From assembly GCF_010183535.1 (NCBI RefSeq), contig NC_071331.1, positions 14,260,001-14,324,000 of the forward strand: a DNA stretch of 64,000 bases, in the 5' to 3' direction. The translations under genes were made by a program, and so were the position numbers. Origin of the DNA: Caenorhabditis remanei (lineage: Eukaryota; Nematoda; Chromadorea; Rhabditida; Rhabditidae). Under the pieces are notes generated by a model. It ran no database searches. It was given only the letters and a program-made list of their open reading frames with translations, and had not been told where the DNA came from. This document shows, in pieces, positions 1 to 15,200 of this stretch (position 1 is its first letter; every line of letters starts with the position of its first letter).

Positions 1-245
1 AAAAAGAAATGAATTGTTGTTGAAAACTGTCTGAATCATGAGACCAGAACGTTGACATCGAATCCTATTCAATTCAAAACTTTTCCTCTTTTGTCAGTTT
101 CTTTCGTTTTTCTTTTTTGCGCTGAAAGACGCTGTTTTTCATCACAATCGAATAACGTTTCCATTGATTTTCATGTTGGCTTTTTTCAATTCATCTTCTC
201 TCTTTCTTCCCCTTTTCTCTGAAAATACCATATTTTTGTTTCAGA
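1..245. other. upstream region of itr-1
   Basis: No coding signal was seen. The stretch is AT-rich with T-rich tracts and ends in a splice acceptor (TTTGTTTCAG at 235-244) one base before the itr-1 ATG. This suggests that the first coding exon is reached by trans-splicing or by splicing from a 5'UTR exon outside the window. Confidence 0.5.
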
Positions 246-3200
246 ATGAACTCAACATTCGGACGGGTAAGGAAGAAAGTTTCAATCATTTCTGTTCCAG
301 AATTTGCACCTGATTCATATGAGAGTAAGTGGCTAATTATGGAACCGTTCGCAAATTTCTGTAAACTTGGGTATAAGAAATGGAAAAAAGTGAAATGTGT
401 ATTATTTGAACTCTAAAAATAAACTTCCGAATACAGATTTCTAAATGTGTTCCCTATTCAAGAGTTGGCAGTGATCTGCAAAAAACTATGAATTAAATGT
501 AAACCGGTTTGATATTTTTTCAATTTGAATCGAGTTAAAAATTGTTTTATTTTTGTGAGAACTAAATACCTTCTTTCTAAAAATCATGGACAAGAATAAT
601 AGTTTAACAGAAACCAGAATTCTTCATATTTCCCGGCACAAAATCAAACATCGCACAGTCTACAAGTACATTCGATGACTCATTTTTCTGAGCAGATCGA
701 TTTAGAAACGAATCGAAAAAAAAACAAAATCATATGTTAGACCAACCAAAAAAACACTTTGAAACAGTTTATTCCGGAATTTTTTCGTCCGTCTTTCAAT
801 AGAAAAGGGGCATCTGTAAGCGGCTTACGTACCGTCTTGGTCTTCTCATGTACATTTATTTCATGAAATGTTTCTACAAACAAACAAAACATACCGATTT
901 CTGTCTCCTTTATGTCTCCATTCTCCTCTCCATGATATTCCGAACTCTTCCACTTTCTTTCTTTATCTCTTACATCTGTTCAAAATGTTTAACAAAACGA
1001 ACTTACATAATAATACAGCTGTTTTTCGATTTTACTATTCTCTTGACGAGTCATAACTAATAGCAAGTGATTGATGATTGAACAAGAATATTCTTACTTC
1101 TCCATTACTATTCATTGTCGTCATCAACATCTCGTCAAATAGTTCGTCTCGTTGATTTCTCTCTGACGTCGTCAATTCGTTCATCGAATTGTTCGAATGA
1201 TCAATTACCCTTTTCTCTCTATTTCTCTTTCGTAGATTCTAATCTCTAGACTGTTTCATTTCAATCAAATTAGGGAAGCTACAAAATGGACTTTTCTGTT
1301 TTATGACAGGTTGAAACTAATGGTACGTTTTGAAAAAAGAATTTGGATGCAAATATGAGCACAAAGTTAAAAAATCTAGGTACTTCGATACTTTAAAATC
1401 GAGAAAGGCGACGGAAAACATATTTCAAACGGAACGCCTTCACATATGTAGAAACTATGAAAATTGTACATTTTCAACAATATGGTATACCGTAAAAAAG
1501 TTAATTTTATTGACAACTATTCAGAAGAACCAGTAGTTCGAAATAAATTAACATACATCAATGGTCGACCACCTCGATTTCACACATATTGAATAAAACA
1601 TTTTCGTGTTCCCGATCACATTTTCATCCCTTTCCACTGAGCCGTTCTTCTTCTTTTTTTTCTATTTTTTCAACGTTTTCATCCTTCCGTTTTCCTCATA
1701 AAACATCCTACTTCACAGCTGCATTGCATAATCGTCGTCAGCTTTTTGGCCCATAAAACCAAAATTTTTAGATGTTTAGTTGTCACTTTACTTCCATGAT
1801 TTTCTCTTGTATATTCAAAGTTTTATCTTTTTCTTCCAATAATGTCATATGTTTCCATTCTGGACAGTTTCCGATCACGGTGGGAACGAAACAAAAAGGG
1901 AAAAATGAAACAAAAAATTGTCTGCTAGTTTGTGTTTTGTGTAAGAGAGTACTGGGAATGACGTAACGCAAATCGTTAAACTTTTATAGTCCTTTTGCTT
2001 TGAGCGTACCGTCGATCATCCGATTCAAGACAAAATGACACGGAAAATAAATAGTTTCAGTTTTTCGAATTTTCAGACGAAAACGTTGCAACAAGCGGTG
2101 GAATTGTTGGAATTGGATCGACGAGCGGAGGCAGTACACGAATTGAATTCGATTTTGATGATTTTGAGGAACAGATTATGAGAAAATCCAGGTCAGTTCT
2201 TCTTCTTCTCCTTCTTTTTCTTTTTCAAGTCTCTGACCACGCAAACAAGAAAAAAGCGGAGGCGAGAGTACCGTAGAACAGGAAACGAAAAAGTAAATGA
2301 AACCTTGTTTTATCCAAATAGATTGTTCAACAAGAGATAACTTTCTCAAGTATTCGAGTGGGGTCTCTGGAGTATCGACTACCAGTATCACAATCAGAAA
2401 GTACAAGGCCACCCAAAGAGAGATCATCAATTTGTAATGACTGTTGGGTTATAGTGGTATTCTGAACCTTCATCGTATATTTCAATCAGAATTTAGAATT
2501 TTCATAAACGTTTCCTAGTGAATCCCTCCTTATTGTTTCTTACAATATTCAGAGTTACACTCCAAAATTTACAGCTTTTTCTCTTTATTCCAGCCTCTAT
2601 TTTTGATAATTTCCTCTTCTTCTCCCGTTGAAGATGACACTAAATAATCCATTTAATAGTATTAGATGGACTTTTCAGACAAAAAAGTGATTGATGGCAT
2701 TTCCAATGATAACTTTGACTTTTTTTTTGAAAATTAGAGAACTTTCGATTCCGGTTGAAATAGTTTGAATCCATCTACAATTTAGCAAGACTATCTCTTC
2801 GTGGGTGAGAATGATTCTTCGAAATCCTAATGGTGACGTCACTACTTTCCTTTCTCCGAGAAAAAAACGGAGAATCTGATTCTTGTCATTTAGCAGCTAA
2901 TAATAAGTATCTTTCTATTATTCTCTCTCTCTCATTTCATCTATTTTTCTCCCTTTTCCGTCACGAAACAGTCAAATGAAAGGTGGGCAAATCCGCCGAG
3001 TAGGCGGACAAGCGTAAGGAGAGAAATCATCATGATATCACTGTCTTTTTCGTCTATTTTCTCTAGTCACTGATTAGCTTTTCACAATTGGTCTTCATTT
3101 CATTTCGAACCATTTTCAGTCAAAATATGAGTGTCACTTTTATAGTTTTTTAATTCTCAGTTTCTGTTAGAAAACTTTAGTGTTTTAGAAAAATTGAATG

Positions 3201-6200
3201 CAGAAATATTGAAAAAAATAAAGATTTACTTTCAATTCGGAGGATTACAGTTCCACTAATTTGTTTCGACTGCCCTATTTTCCTATTGAAAACTCATAAA
3301 ATTTCTAAAACCTATAATTTAAAAGTTTGACCTGATTTCGACTGTCTTCTCTATCTCTCTCTCTCATATTAAAATGAACCAATTTCAATTCGAATATTCG
3401 AATTCAAACGTCGAGAGTTTTTATTTTGATTTTCAATATTTTTTGTTCCTCTGCTTGATTTGAGATGATCTGATGGTAGTTTGCTAGTTAATTCTAAAAA
3501 TAATTTTTCCACGAACAGTTCAATTTTTCACTGAACACTTCTCATTTCTGATCAATAGTTTGATAATATTGTCATACAAAAGCACACAATCAAAACGAAG
3601 GATTTGTAAGCAAGCAGAAAAAAAGAAGAAAAAAGAGAAAAAAGAGTTTGATTGTTATGTCTGAATCTCTTCCTCTCATCCGCTATTTTCACATTTTCCG
3701 TGCCGTACAAAAGTGTTATATGGCATGAATACCGAGAGAAAAAGAGTTGTTTGCATACAGATGTACATTCAATAACCTTATCACTTTCTCTGGATTTATC
3801 AATGATGATGCTTCTTGGAGAAAATGTTTTTTGTTTGTCTGAAAGGAGTGAGAATGGGGAGAAGCCATTTGAGAAGGAATCACTTTCTTCTTCTGTTCCA
3901 TTTTCTATTCTTTGTGTTTTGAATAACTATATACGTGGTTTTCATTTGCGTCATTCGTTTCTCTTAAATTCGCCTCTTTTCATAGAAATTTCGTTTTTTT
4001 CCAGGATTCATTTGCTGATTAATTGAATTATATATTTAATAAACTATCAATTTTGAATCTAGGAATGAAACATTTCCAAAAACTACTTGACCTTCAAAGC
4101 TGATTTTTTCGGTTTCTTCAAGCCTTCGTCAGTCATCCACTCTCTGGTAACCTAGATTCTGTCTCTTTTCTGAATTCTATTTTTAATTTTGAAACTCATG
4201 ACTCATGACCCAGAATATGAAGCTTTCTGCGTCAGACAGTTTTCTTTTCTCCTCATTTTCATCGTTTCCCAAAACATAACACCTGAGTGAATCATATGAC
4301 AAGAAAGTTCTAATTTCGAACTCTTCCTTCTTTCCCTCTTTCCGAAAACCCAATAATCTGAAAACCAAGAGAATGTTCTGACACTCTCCGCTCCAACTTC
4401 TTCAATTGAACCGTCCTTCGGATTGCGTCTGCTGCATTTTTATTATCACCTCCTCTCTTTGATAACAATCAATCGTTTTTCCCTTTTTTCTGCAATATTG
4501 TGCCTCTTTCTTCTCTTTTTCATTCCCTCTCTCCTCCTGATTTTTTCAATATGTTGCCATTTTCTGATTAATTTTTTTCCGATTTTCAATTTGCTTCCTC
4601 ACAAGAATCGCCTGTATTCACATTCTAGAGAATTCTTTTGAACAAGTTCCTGCCTCAAAATAGTTTTGTTTTCCTATATAACAGAATTTGAAAAGCAACA
4701 ATTATTGTATCAAGTTGAAAAACAGTGGTGTACGTCAACTTTGAAACCCCATAATCCAGAATTTCTATATTCGGAATTGTATGAAAACTCTAAATTCAGT
4801 TCTCTCTTGTTTCCAGAATGACCTCATTTATTATCTCCTCCATCATATTTTCCCTCGTATTTGTCATGATGAGTCTCGTTGTGAAACCCGTTTTCCCAAT
4901 TTGCCATTCGCTTGTTTTGCCTCTTTTTGATTTTATCTCGATACCGTCTAAATTTTGTTTATATTTGGTTGTCTTTCTTTATAGTTCACTACTCAATTCT
5001 TCTCTCTTCTATGCCCTCAAACATTACATAATGGATTATGACTATAGGAGACGTGTTCTGGAACGTAACATTGGGTGAGAAAACGAAAAAAAGAGAAAAG
5101 GAAAAGAGTTTCATCGCCATTAAAATGAAAAATGAAAGCATCAAACACTACCGAAAAAGACAGTGTTCCGCGGTGTTGAAAAGCATGAAAAACAGAAAAA
5201 GAAAACAGAAAAAAAGGGTTTTGTGGAGAAAAGAAAAGCATTAAAAGCACAGTCATCCCCTTCCATTTCTTCTTCTTTTCCCCTATTTCTTTCATTTTTC
5301 CAGCATGGCTCTTCCGAGTCGGAAGCTTACCATCGCCAGCAGTATAGATCACGGCAACAATGGAAATTTACATATTGGAGATATCATTTCATTATACACA
5401 GAGTCTTCTACTAATCAAGAACAGCGGGGTTTTTTGAGCACACTTGGGTGAGTTTTCAATTCTTTAAATGAACTAATTGTTTATCTTTTCAGACTGGTAG
5501 ATGACAGATGTATCGTTGAATTGAAAGACGGACGGCCTGAAAGTCCACCAAAAAAGTTTCGTGATTGTCTATTCAAAGTGTGTCCAGTGAACAGATATGC
5601 AGCCCAAAAGCACTTATGGACAGAGCAAAAAAGGTTTCAAACGGGAGATTCGATGTTTGATGACGATTTGATGAACAAGTTGAGAGTTGCTGCCGATAAA
5701 GTGAGTTTTTTCTTGTTTTAATATTTTTCACTTCCAAACATCAAATAAATTTTTCATCGCAAGCCTTGTATTTCAGGAACGCGAAGAAAATGAAGCAGAA
5801 TTCCAAAAGACCCTCGGAAACGTAGTTCAATATGGATCAATGGTTCAATTGCTTCATGTTAAATCGAATAAATACATCACTGTGCAGAAGAACTCACCAG
5901 CAAAAAGAGAACGAAATGCAATGAAGGTTTGTCTTCTTCTTCTTCGCTGAATATTGCTTTCGTTTTCGTTCATGATCATCGTTTGAGTGATCAAGTATCT
6001 TCTTTTTGTTCTTTTTCATTATCATGGCGTGAGTTCAAAAGTGTGAGATACTGATCTTTGAATAGGGATATGAATGAAAGATTTCTGTTTACTAGAAGTA
6101 ACCGGAAATATTCTTCTCAAAAGAAAACTTTTAGGTCTACTTAGATCGTGCTGGAAATGAAGGAAGTTGGTTCATAATTGAGCCAGCCTACAAACATTAT

Positions 6201-9200
6201 GCCATTGGAGATAATGTATCAGCTGGAAATAAGATCTCATTGATTCCAAATGCAGTGTCTACAACTCAAACTGGTCATGTCAAATCACAACTTCATCTTT
6301 CCGGATTTAATCTTCTCGATCATCAGACAGCTGCAGAAGTGAACTGTTTGAATGAGCCAACTGAATGGCAAGTGTTCATGTTCCTTTTGTTTGATGAGAA
6401 CCAACAAAATAGTGTCAAATCGGTGCGTTGAGGTAGGGACGAAATGGAAATTTATCAGAAATATTTCAGGGAGATGTAGTCAGATTATTCCACGCAGATC
6501 AACAAACTTTCCTCACTCTGGACACAATTCCAAAAATAAATCCAGCAAAAGATGTGGTATTTCTGAGAATGACAAACCGTCCATCTGCTGCAGATGCGAC
6601 AAGTTCAAGAGCATTATGGGAAGTTCAGGTAAGAAGGGATTGCCTTTGAAAGCATTGAAACTTCTTGTCTAGGTTGTTCAAACGAATGCATATCGTGGAG
6701 GAACTGCCAAGTGGAACAAAACATATCGCTTCAAACATCTTGCATCTGACATGTATTTAACAGTTGAAGCATCTCAAATTCAAGTGAAACCAGCTGTAAA
6801 TGGAAGACGTGCGAGTTTGATTTATTCAAAGTTAGTATCCTTTCCCCTTCCTTACCGTACCCATTTTCAGCCCCTTTGCTCAGTGCATTATCACAAAAAT
6901 CTAGAATGTTGGAGCGGTAAGATACAGAATCTGAGAATTTGATTTTTGCATGTTCCGCATTTTCTACTAATCACTGTCCGGAATTTTTTATCGGCTAACT
7001 TCGCTACTACTAACTCAATCCAATTTTTCGTTCCGATATTGAATACAACTTTTCAGGACAAACAATCCAATGGCAAGCATGTATTCAGATGGTCCTAATG
7101 GCATCACAAATGGTACAGAGAAAATGAAACTGCATAGACAAATCAACATTCCAGATTCCTCCGATGCATCAAATGGTCCTAATGTCTATTTCCTCTCTCC
7201 AACAAAATCAGATTTCCCAGAATCAAATGAGAATCTTCTGTTCCAGTTGGATCCTTCCACATTTATGAAAGTGAGTGCTTCCAAAATTGCTTCGAACATT
7301 TAAAAAATCCATTTTTCAGTCAAACAAAGATGTTCCACGTCGTTCATACGTCCGTCTACTTCATCAGAGCACCGATACTTGGGTTCACGCGACAAATGCA
7401 ACGGAGAAACAGAACCTCCATTTCAGTAATAAAAATGAAAAGGGATGGGTCAAAGTGATTTGTGAGACCAACAGAGTTGACAAGGAAACATTCGCATTGC
7501 TTCCTGTTAATCCGGATGAGGTCAGTTTAATGCTATGATCTACAACAGAAAATAAGAAATTTACAGGTTCGAGACCTTGACTTCGCCAACGATGCCTGCA
7601 AAGCTCTTCGTAATTTCATCAATCTCATCAAAATTGGTTCTGTCATCTCGAAAGAAGCTCTCAATTCAACAACACAACTTCTTATTGACTGCATTCTTTT
7701 CGTTACCAACTCATCAGATCATCTTGCTGATCCATTGAAAATCACTGACTTCTCTCCATCTCGTGACCGTCAAAAACTTTTGCGTGAACAAGAAGTCCTT
7801 CATCAAGTATTCCTTCTTCTGAAAGCACCATTCCAACCACGTCAGGGGTCCACCGAATTGGGTCCTCTTCTCAGTTCTCCGGCTGAATTAAGTGACAGTA
7901 GAAATGAAATATTCAAGACAATGTTCCAACTATGCTATTGTCTTTTGAAGTATTCACAAGTCAGCTACAGAAAAAATCAGGAGTTTTTAGCTGAGAAGTT
8001 TGGAGAAATTCAGGTACGTTGCCCATCGGACTATCTGGTCGCAATGTTTATTTTCAGGAACAAATTGGTTTCGATCTAATGGCCGAAGACACGATGACAG
8101 CTGTTCTTCACAATAATCCAAAGCTTCTTGAGAAATACGTAAAGGCGCCGCACGTCGAGAGATTCGTTGAGCTGGTCAGAAACAATCGTCAGGGAAAGTG
8201 AGTTGACCTTCAAATGGGACAGATGGCAGATGTTCAGATTAATAGAGGTTTTCGTTCATTCTTTTCAGGGGAATTCAGTTCTCAGCTGCACGGTTTGTTC
8301 GGAAATGTTGTATTCTTGTGAATATTGTGTTAGAGATTTCGTATTTTAATAACTTGATAAACTATTTGAACACAATATTTCCTTATTTCAGATTCCTCGA
8401 TTACCTCGCTGATCTCTGTGTCTGCCGTGGAGAAGCCAATAAGAAGATTCAAGAACTCATTTGTACTTCAGTTTTGAGCAACACTCACCGTGATATTTTT
8501 ATGGATACTAAAGTTATTGAGGGAGAAATTGAGGTCGGCTGGGCTCCTAATTTTAGAAAACTCGTTGATATAGCAGAAGGAGCAAAATCAAATCATGATG
8601 ACGTGGAGCATTTGGATTACTACCGGTTTGTTGAAGTCTTTGATGACTATTAACAACACGTTCTTCAATTTCAGCCACCAACTTGATCTACTTTCCCAAA
8701 TGTGTCAAGAACAACAATATCTTGCAATTGATCCACCATTAGAGAGAGGTCTCATGAATATTTCCCAACAACTTCCAGCCGAACTTGTTTTACAGTAAGA
8801 ACATTCTGAACCGACGAGCCATATATTTAAAAAAAAACATTTCCCAGATGTATGTCAGATACTCGTCTTCCATATGATCTTCGTGGATCCTTTACTCGTC
8901 TCATGCTCCATCTTCATGTTGTACGAGGCAGTCCTATGTCTGCAATCCGTCACGCAAGACTTTGGTGGAGTATTCCAGAAAATGTGAATGTGTCAACGTA
9001 TGAATCAGTGTCCGTTGAGGCATATTCAGATGGAAGTCGGATGAGAATTGGTGCTTCGATTGCTCATAAAGTGCTCGCTACAGTGGAAACATACCTGATG
9101 GCTCTGAGAAATCAGTCAACAGATGAGAGACACAGTGTCAACTCTAGTAAATTAACTTATGAGGTGAGTGTAACAAGGGGAGAAACACATCCCAAATACT

Positions 9201-12200
9201 TTTGTTTTCAGATTGTAAATCTTGCCAAAGCACTTGCTCAATTCAACTTCTACTCATTCAATGAACTTCTGCAACTCACTCAAAACCTTTTAGCAATAAT
9301 CAATGAAGGACCTTCAGTCGAACAAGTTCCATCTCATCGAGCAATGGTGAATGCAATTAGAAACATGTCGAAATCAATGATGAGAGGAGGAAGTAACAAA
9401 GAAAGTTCGAAAGATCTTGCGAAAACATCATCAATGTCAACAGATGATGCCGGAAGGAGCAAGGAAGGAAGAGCTTTAATCGTCAAGACGAAACTGATTG
9501 TTGCTGAAATACTTCAGTTCGTGATGGATGTCAGGAGAGATTATCGAATTACAATGGCACTTTCCTGGTTCAAAAATGTCTTTCCTTGTGATGAAGATGG
9601 TTCATTGATGCATTCAGCAAGTATAAATGAGAGAATGGCGTCTGAACTTTATGATGCAATTTATCATTCATCTGGACATGAACTCCATTTGGATGGAAAA
9701 GATGGACAACTTCTACTTGCAATTCTTCTTCAAATGACGATGTCTGATTATCCACCACTCACGAGTATTGCATTGAAAGTTCTTTTCCGTCATTTCACTC
9801 AATATCAAGAGCTTTTGGAAGATTTGAAACAAGTTCAGTTGCTAGTTTCGAATGATGACGTGGAGAATTATCGGCAGATCGATCGAGATTTGTTCATTCT
9901 GAAAAATCTCACAGAGAAATCTGAGTTGTGGGTTCACGGAGATAGGAATCATTCTGTTGAAACCAAAGAAGTGGATGACAAGGAAAGAACAACTGAATAT
10001 GATCTACAGAGACATGAACTGAATACTCCAAGAGCATTTGGATCAAGAGATTCGATGGATGCAGTGATTGCAGTTATAAACGAGCATTATTCAAACTTCA
10101 AAACTGAAAGTCTTCAACTTCTGAATCGTCTTTTGATTAAAGACGATCGAAATGATGCAGCTGTTGCTCTTCAAGAACTTAGTGACAAAGCACCACTCAT
10201 CGCATATCCACTGATCCGTCAAATGCTGGTTCGTCTTACAAGAATGTGTTATCGAGATGGGAAACCAGATACAATGAATCAACAACTTCTGAAAAACATG
10301 AGAGTTTACGAAGTTGTTCTGGAGTTTATCAGTGTTCCACATGACAAGAAACACGATCACGAGATGATGAAGTTGATAACTTTATCCCATGAATTCTTGA
10401 GAAGTTTCTGCAAAACAAATAAGGAGAATCAAAGTAGACTTTACAAGTTCATTTCTTACGAAAAAGATGCAAAAGAAGGGATGCTCCGAGTTGAAACAGT
10501 CGAAGAAGTTGGAACTTTGGTTGCGATATTCCGGAATAACCGAGAGCTTGCATCGAATGTTCCGGAGGAATTGATTGCTCATATTGTCGGATTGATCGAG
10601 CATAATTCAAGAAACCCAATATTCCTTGAGTTGCTCCAAGCATTGGTTTGTGTTTACGATAAGGAAATTGAAAGTGGGCAGGAGAAAGTTGCAAATGAAA
10701 TCTGTGCGGCTTCGGATGAAGTCAGACAACTCTATGTGGATAATGCATCATTTGAGGAATTGGAAGCTCTGATGAAACAAGAAAAAGAGTCGAGAGGAAG
10801 AGAAACTGATAGTCGGAAACCATTGAAGTACCACATTGAATTGGTTCGTCTGCTCGCAATGTGTACACGTGGAAAGAATGGAAACACTGAATTGAAATGT
10901 GCTTCACAAATTCCAATGGATCATATCGTCCGAGTTGTCACTTCCAAGCATTGCCTTGTTGAAGTGAAGACTGTCTATCTTCAACTTCTTCTTCACTGTT
11001 ATATTGATACGGATGCTGAGATGAAAGACGCCTATAAGACAGAATACGTTGACAACATTCTCAATAATCTTCTTGAAGATATTCGTTCTCTTCGAATCGA
11101 AAAATTGACAGATGCTGAAACAGTGACACTTGAACATTACATCTGTCATACTGTCACTGAAGTGCTCATCAAGTTTTTCGAAGCTCCGTATTCTGCTCTT
11201 CAACAAGCGAAAGTTGATGTTCATCATCACAAAAAGACATTCTCAGAAGTGTTGTTGGAGTTGACAAGTTTGGAAAGAGGGAAATTGAAGAGTACAAGAT
11301 CGTCAAGGAACTGGTATCGAGTTGCCGAATGCATCAAAAGATTGACGAAATGGGCAGAAGAACACAGTATTACACTTCCAGCAACTCTCGCAGGACCCCA
11401 GATGGCTGGAACTGCATCCGTTCGTCAGAAATGGCAGAATGCGGCAACCTCGGCAAAGTTGATTGGATTGAATAAGGTGAGTTTGGAAATCGATTGGCTA
11501 TCAACTCTGTTCAGGATGGATATTTCGGTATTGAGAAGTCATTTACAGCTTGTTTTCGTAAGCCAACGAGAAAAATGTTCAGCCAGTTGAAATATTTAGC
11601 GAATTTATCCCAAAAATTGTAGATGATGAGTCAGGAATCGCAGTCGGAGTACGATTCAGATTGCAGTCAGGGTCCATATCAGCCATCGGTTTGTTTCGTT
11701 GGCGTGGTATTTAGTCTCTAGTTCTGATAGATACTAAGTGAACAGCTAAAATTAATTCGTTTAGCTTTTGTGTTGAATTTGTTGTTGTTGTTAGTGCGAG
11801 TGGTTTCATCTTTAAAATCTAAAATCTTTCAATTATTTCAGCCAATTATAACGCTTGTCGTTGAGGTGAGATTGAAGAGTGTGGCGTGTGATGTGTGAAC
11901 TTTCTCTATTCCTATCACCAGTATTTCCAGTATAACACATTCCAAAAAACATTTCTAAAACAATATTCTATCCTCCAACTGTTTTCCAAGTAATGACTTT
12001 TCTCTAGCATGATCTATCTGCATGTTTTTTAATGATAGAGAATTGAATCGAGTTCTTTTTCAGAGACTAAACAGACAGAATACTCTCAATCCTGGACATC
12101 GACTCTATGGAACATCCAATTCAATGACTGAACACACTTCTGCAAATGTTGTTACATGCTACCATGTCAGTTACTCAAGAGGAGAATGTATTCAAGTCAA

Positions 12201-15200
12201 TTGATTTCAGATGATGATCGGAGAATTCAAATTCTATCTTCATCCTCTCCACGCAGCCGAAGGAAGTGTTCTTGTTGAAGTTCTTCATACTCCCGAACTG
12301 TTGTTCCCTGAAGGATCATCCCTCCGTGATCAATGTGCTCGAGGAGGAGTCGTTGCCAAACTGATTCAACATTGCAAAACATTGATGCAGAATAAACAAG
12401 ACAATCTGTGTGCGAGAGTCCTTCAAACTTTATGTAAAATGTGTGATTGCACGAAACAACAGCTCACTCAACAGGTACTTTTTTCAGTTTTATCTTTAAT
12501 TTCTTACGAAAAGTGTTGAATTTAAATCAATCAACTCTTCAGGGTCGTCGTATCTATAATAGTAGCTTTGAGAAGGTTTGGCACACGAATCTTTTTAGTT
12601 TCATTTCACTTTCTGAATTTTTATATTTGCGTACTGTAAATGTTTTCGGGTAGCTTCTTTTTGGTAGCAGTTCAATTTATTTTGCTTTTTTCATTGAAAA
12701 GGGCCCGATATACTAGAATTTAAAAAATGAGTTTCAGGGTCAACAACTCCGTCAACTTCTTCTTCAACGGTACTTCGGGCAACATAATCACCATCATCCT
12801 CCACTGGATCGACAACAATCAAAGATAGGAGAAGTTATTGAGGCAGTCAAAGGTTTGAAACAATTTAAAGTACACTTTCAACTTGAAATTTTAAGAGAAA
12901 AAAGAGGAAACGTGGAGTCAAGAACGAGATTTGTATGCAATCCAGTGTAAATTGAATGATGCAGGAGCATCTGACCTTGTCACAGACATCATCATTATGG
13001 AACCTAGTCGAGAGATATTCCTGAAGGCGATCCATTTGGCAAGAGCTTTGCTTCACGAAGGAAATGATAAAGTATAATAGAAGACTTCGAAAGACATGAA
13101 ACTATCCCCATATTTCAGGTTCAACACTCCTTTTACATGCGAATGAAGCAGAAAGACATTCATGAGCCATTCTTCAAAGTCATTTTAACTCGAATTCAGA
13201 CAGCCCAAAACAGATTAAAAAGTGATATGATGAGTTGCAGTGACAGTAAACCGAAAGCTTGTAAGTTATTGAAAACGAATCGGGACCCGGTTTGCACCCA
13301 AGTAACATGCATCTTTTCACACAATAGAAATTATGACAGTATTGAAAAGTTAACAATCTTATATTCTTTCCTTCTCAAAAACTTCTATAATCCATCAAGC
13401 CATCAAACAAAATAAACTTGTCACTCCACTTAACCATCACCCCATTTTCAGCTCTGTCAGCAACCGTGAGTAGGCGATGTAAGTTTCTTCACCCAAACCA
13501 TTCAATGACCTATTAAATGATTCCCAGTGATTCCTTTATTCCATTTTGTGACCCTATTCTGCCCTAACCCCCAGCAGCAGTTTTCTACTTTAATCTCATC
13601 AGGTTCTGTTCGTCCGAGAGCTCTTCTCAGTCGACAAAAATCAGCAGACGCTGCTATATTCTCCAACAAAAAGGAGAAGAAATGGAATGATCGTCGTTAC
13701 TCAGTGGCAGTTGCTTCTAGAAGCAGAAAAAGTTGTCCTTATTCTTTGCATGTCAAGATTAAACTCGTTTCGGGATGGCTTTATTTCCTTTTTCTATTCA
13801 CACAATCTGTCCCTAACTTTCCCTTGAAACTATCTTTTCCAACCTCACCAAACCGGGATAAACCTTCTTTTTCTCTCTTTTCAATCTTTCAAATTGGGGT
13901 TTAATTTTCATTTTACTAACCTTTGGTATTTCAGCATCCACTGTTCTAACTCCCCTCATTGATGCTGGTGATTCTGGTTTCAATGGAACATTATTTGAAG
14001 TTCCACAACAAGTTCGACATCCATCGATATCTGAAATGTCCCAGTTGAGCAATGATTTGACACATTCAATTCCTGATTTGACTCCGTATCAAGATGAAGA
14101 CAAGTTCGTTTTATTCTGTAGACTGGATTGAAACTTTCTGATTCCAGATCCACTGACGCCTTACCACCAGAAGTTGCACTCGTCGAACCCATCCTCCGTG
14201 TACTTCAACTTCTTTGTGAAAATCACAATAGTCTTCTTCAAAACTTCCTTCGCAAACAATCCGATAGAACTAATCATAATCTGGTCTCGGAAACTCTCAG
14301 TTTCTTGGATACAGTCTGTGGTTCAACGAAAGGAAGTCTCGGAGTTTTCGGAGAAATCGGAGAACACAACTTCTCTTTGATCACTCAAACACTAGCCACA
14401 TTGACAGAATTCTGTCAGGGACCATGTCATGAGAATCAGAATACAATGGCAATGCAGGAAAATGGATTAAATATTATAATTTCTCTTGTACTGAATGAGA
14501 TCAAACCACTTGCTGATGACCATATGGAACTAGCATTGGAGATCAAAAGTCAGGCATCCAAACTGTTATTGGCTATTATGGAATCAAGACACGACGGAGA
14601 AAATGCGAATCGAGTATTGAGAAATATGGCAAACATGTCTGGAGGACCAAAACAATTAGTTCATGCAATCAAACAAGCATACGAAATGACAAATTCGAAT
14701 CATCACATGCTGAAATCAGTGAGCAGAGATTTATTCAGAAGAGCTGAGGATGATTCGAAGAATAAACCAGGACCCCAGATTACTGTTAACACAATATCCT
14801 TGCCTGAAATCAATGTGGATGCATCTGGAATTGTATCGATTCATACAGAGAAGAACAATTCAAGTTCTCTCGATGACAAGTTCCACGAGGAAGACTGTCC
14901 GAGTGTTGATCCGAGAGAAGTCGGACATAATATCTATATTCTTGCTCATCAATTGGCAATTCATGATGGTGAATTAGAGATTTGGTTGGATGGAAGTGAC
15001 GAAAAAAAAGATGATTTGACGAGAGAAGCATTGAATTATTACAAAGAGAGGACAGCTCAAATTGAGGTTTGTTTTGAAAATAGATCCCCTGTTAAAAGTT
15101 TTAAAACGGAAGTTCTCAGTTCAAAGTTTGAAAGTTTTCATGTGTTTCGCTGTTCCACAAATTAGTTCGCCAAATTCTCAGATCAGATAAAAGTGAATCG

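Noticed and set aside
3652..4026. 124-aa ORF in the second itr-1 intron
   Set aside because: Low-complexity hydrophobic reading with no donor of suitable phase; inside an intron between well-supported exons.
13527..13904. 125-aa ORF around an itr-1 exon
   Set aside because: Reads through acceptor and donor; only 13603-13731 is exon.
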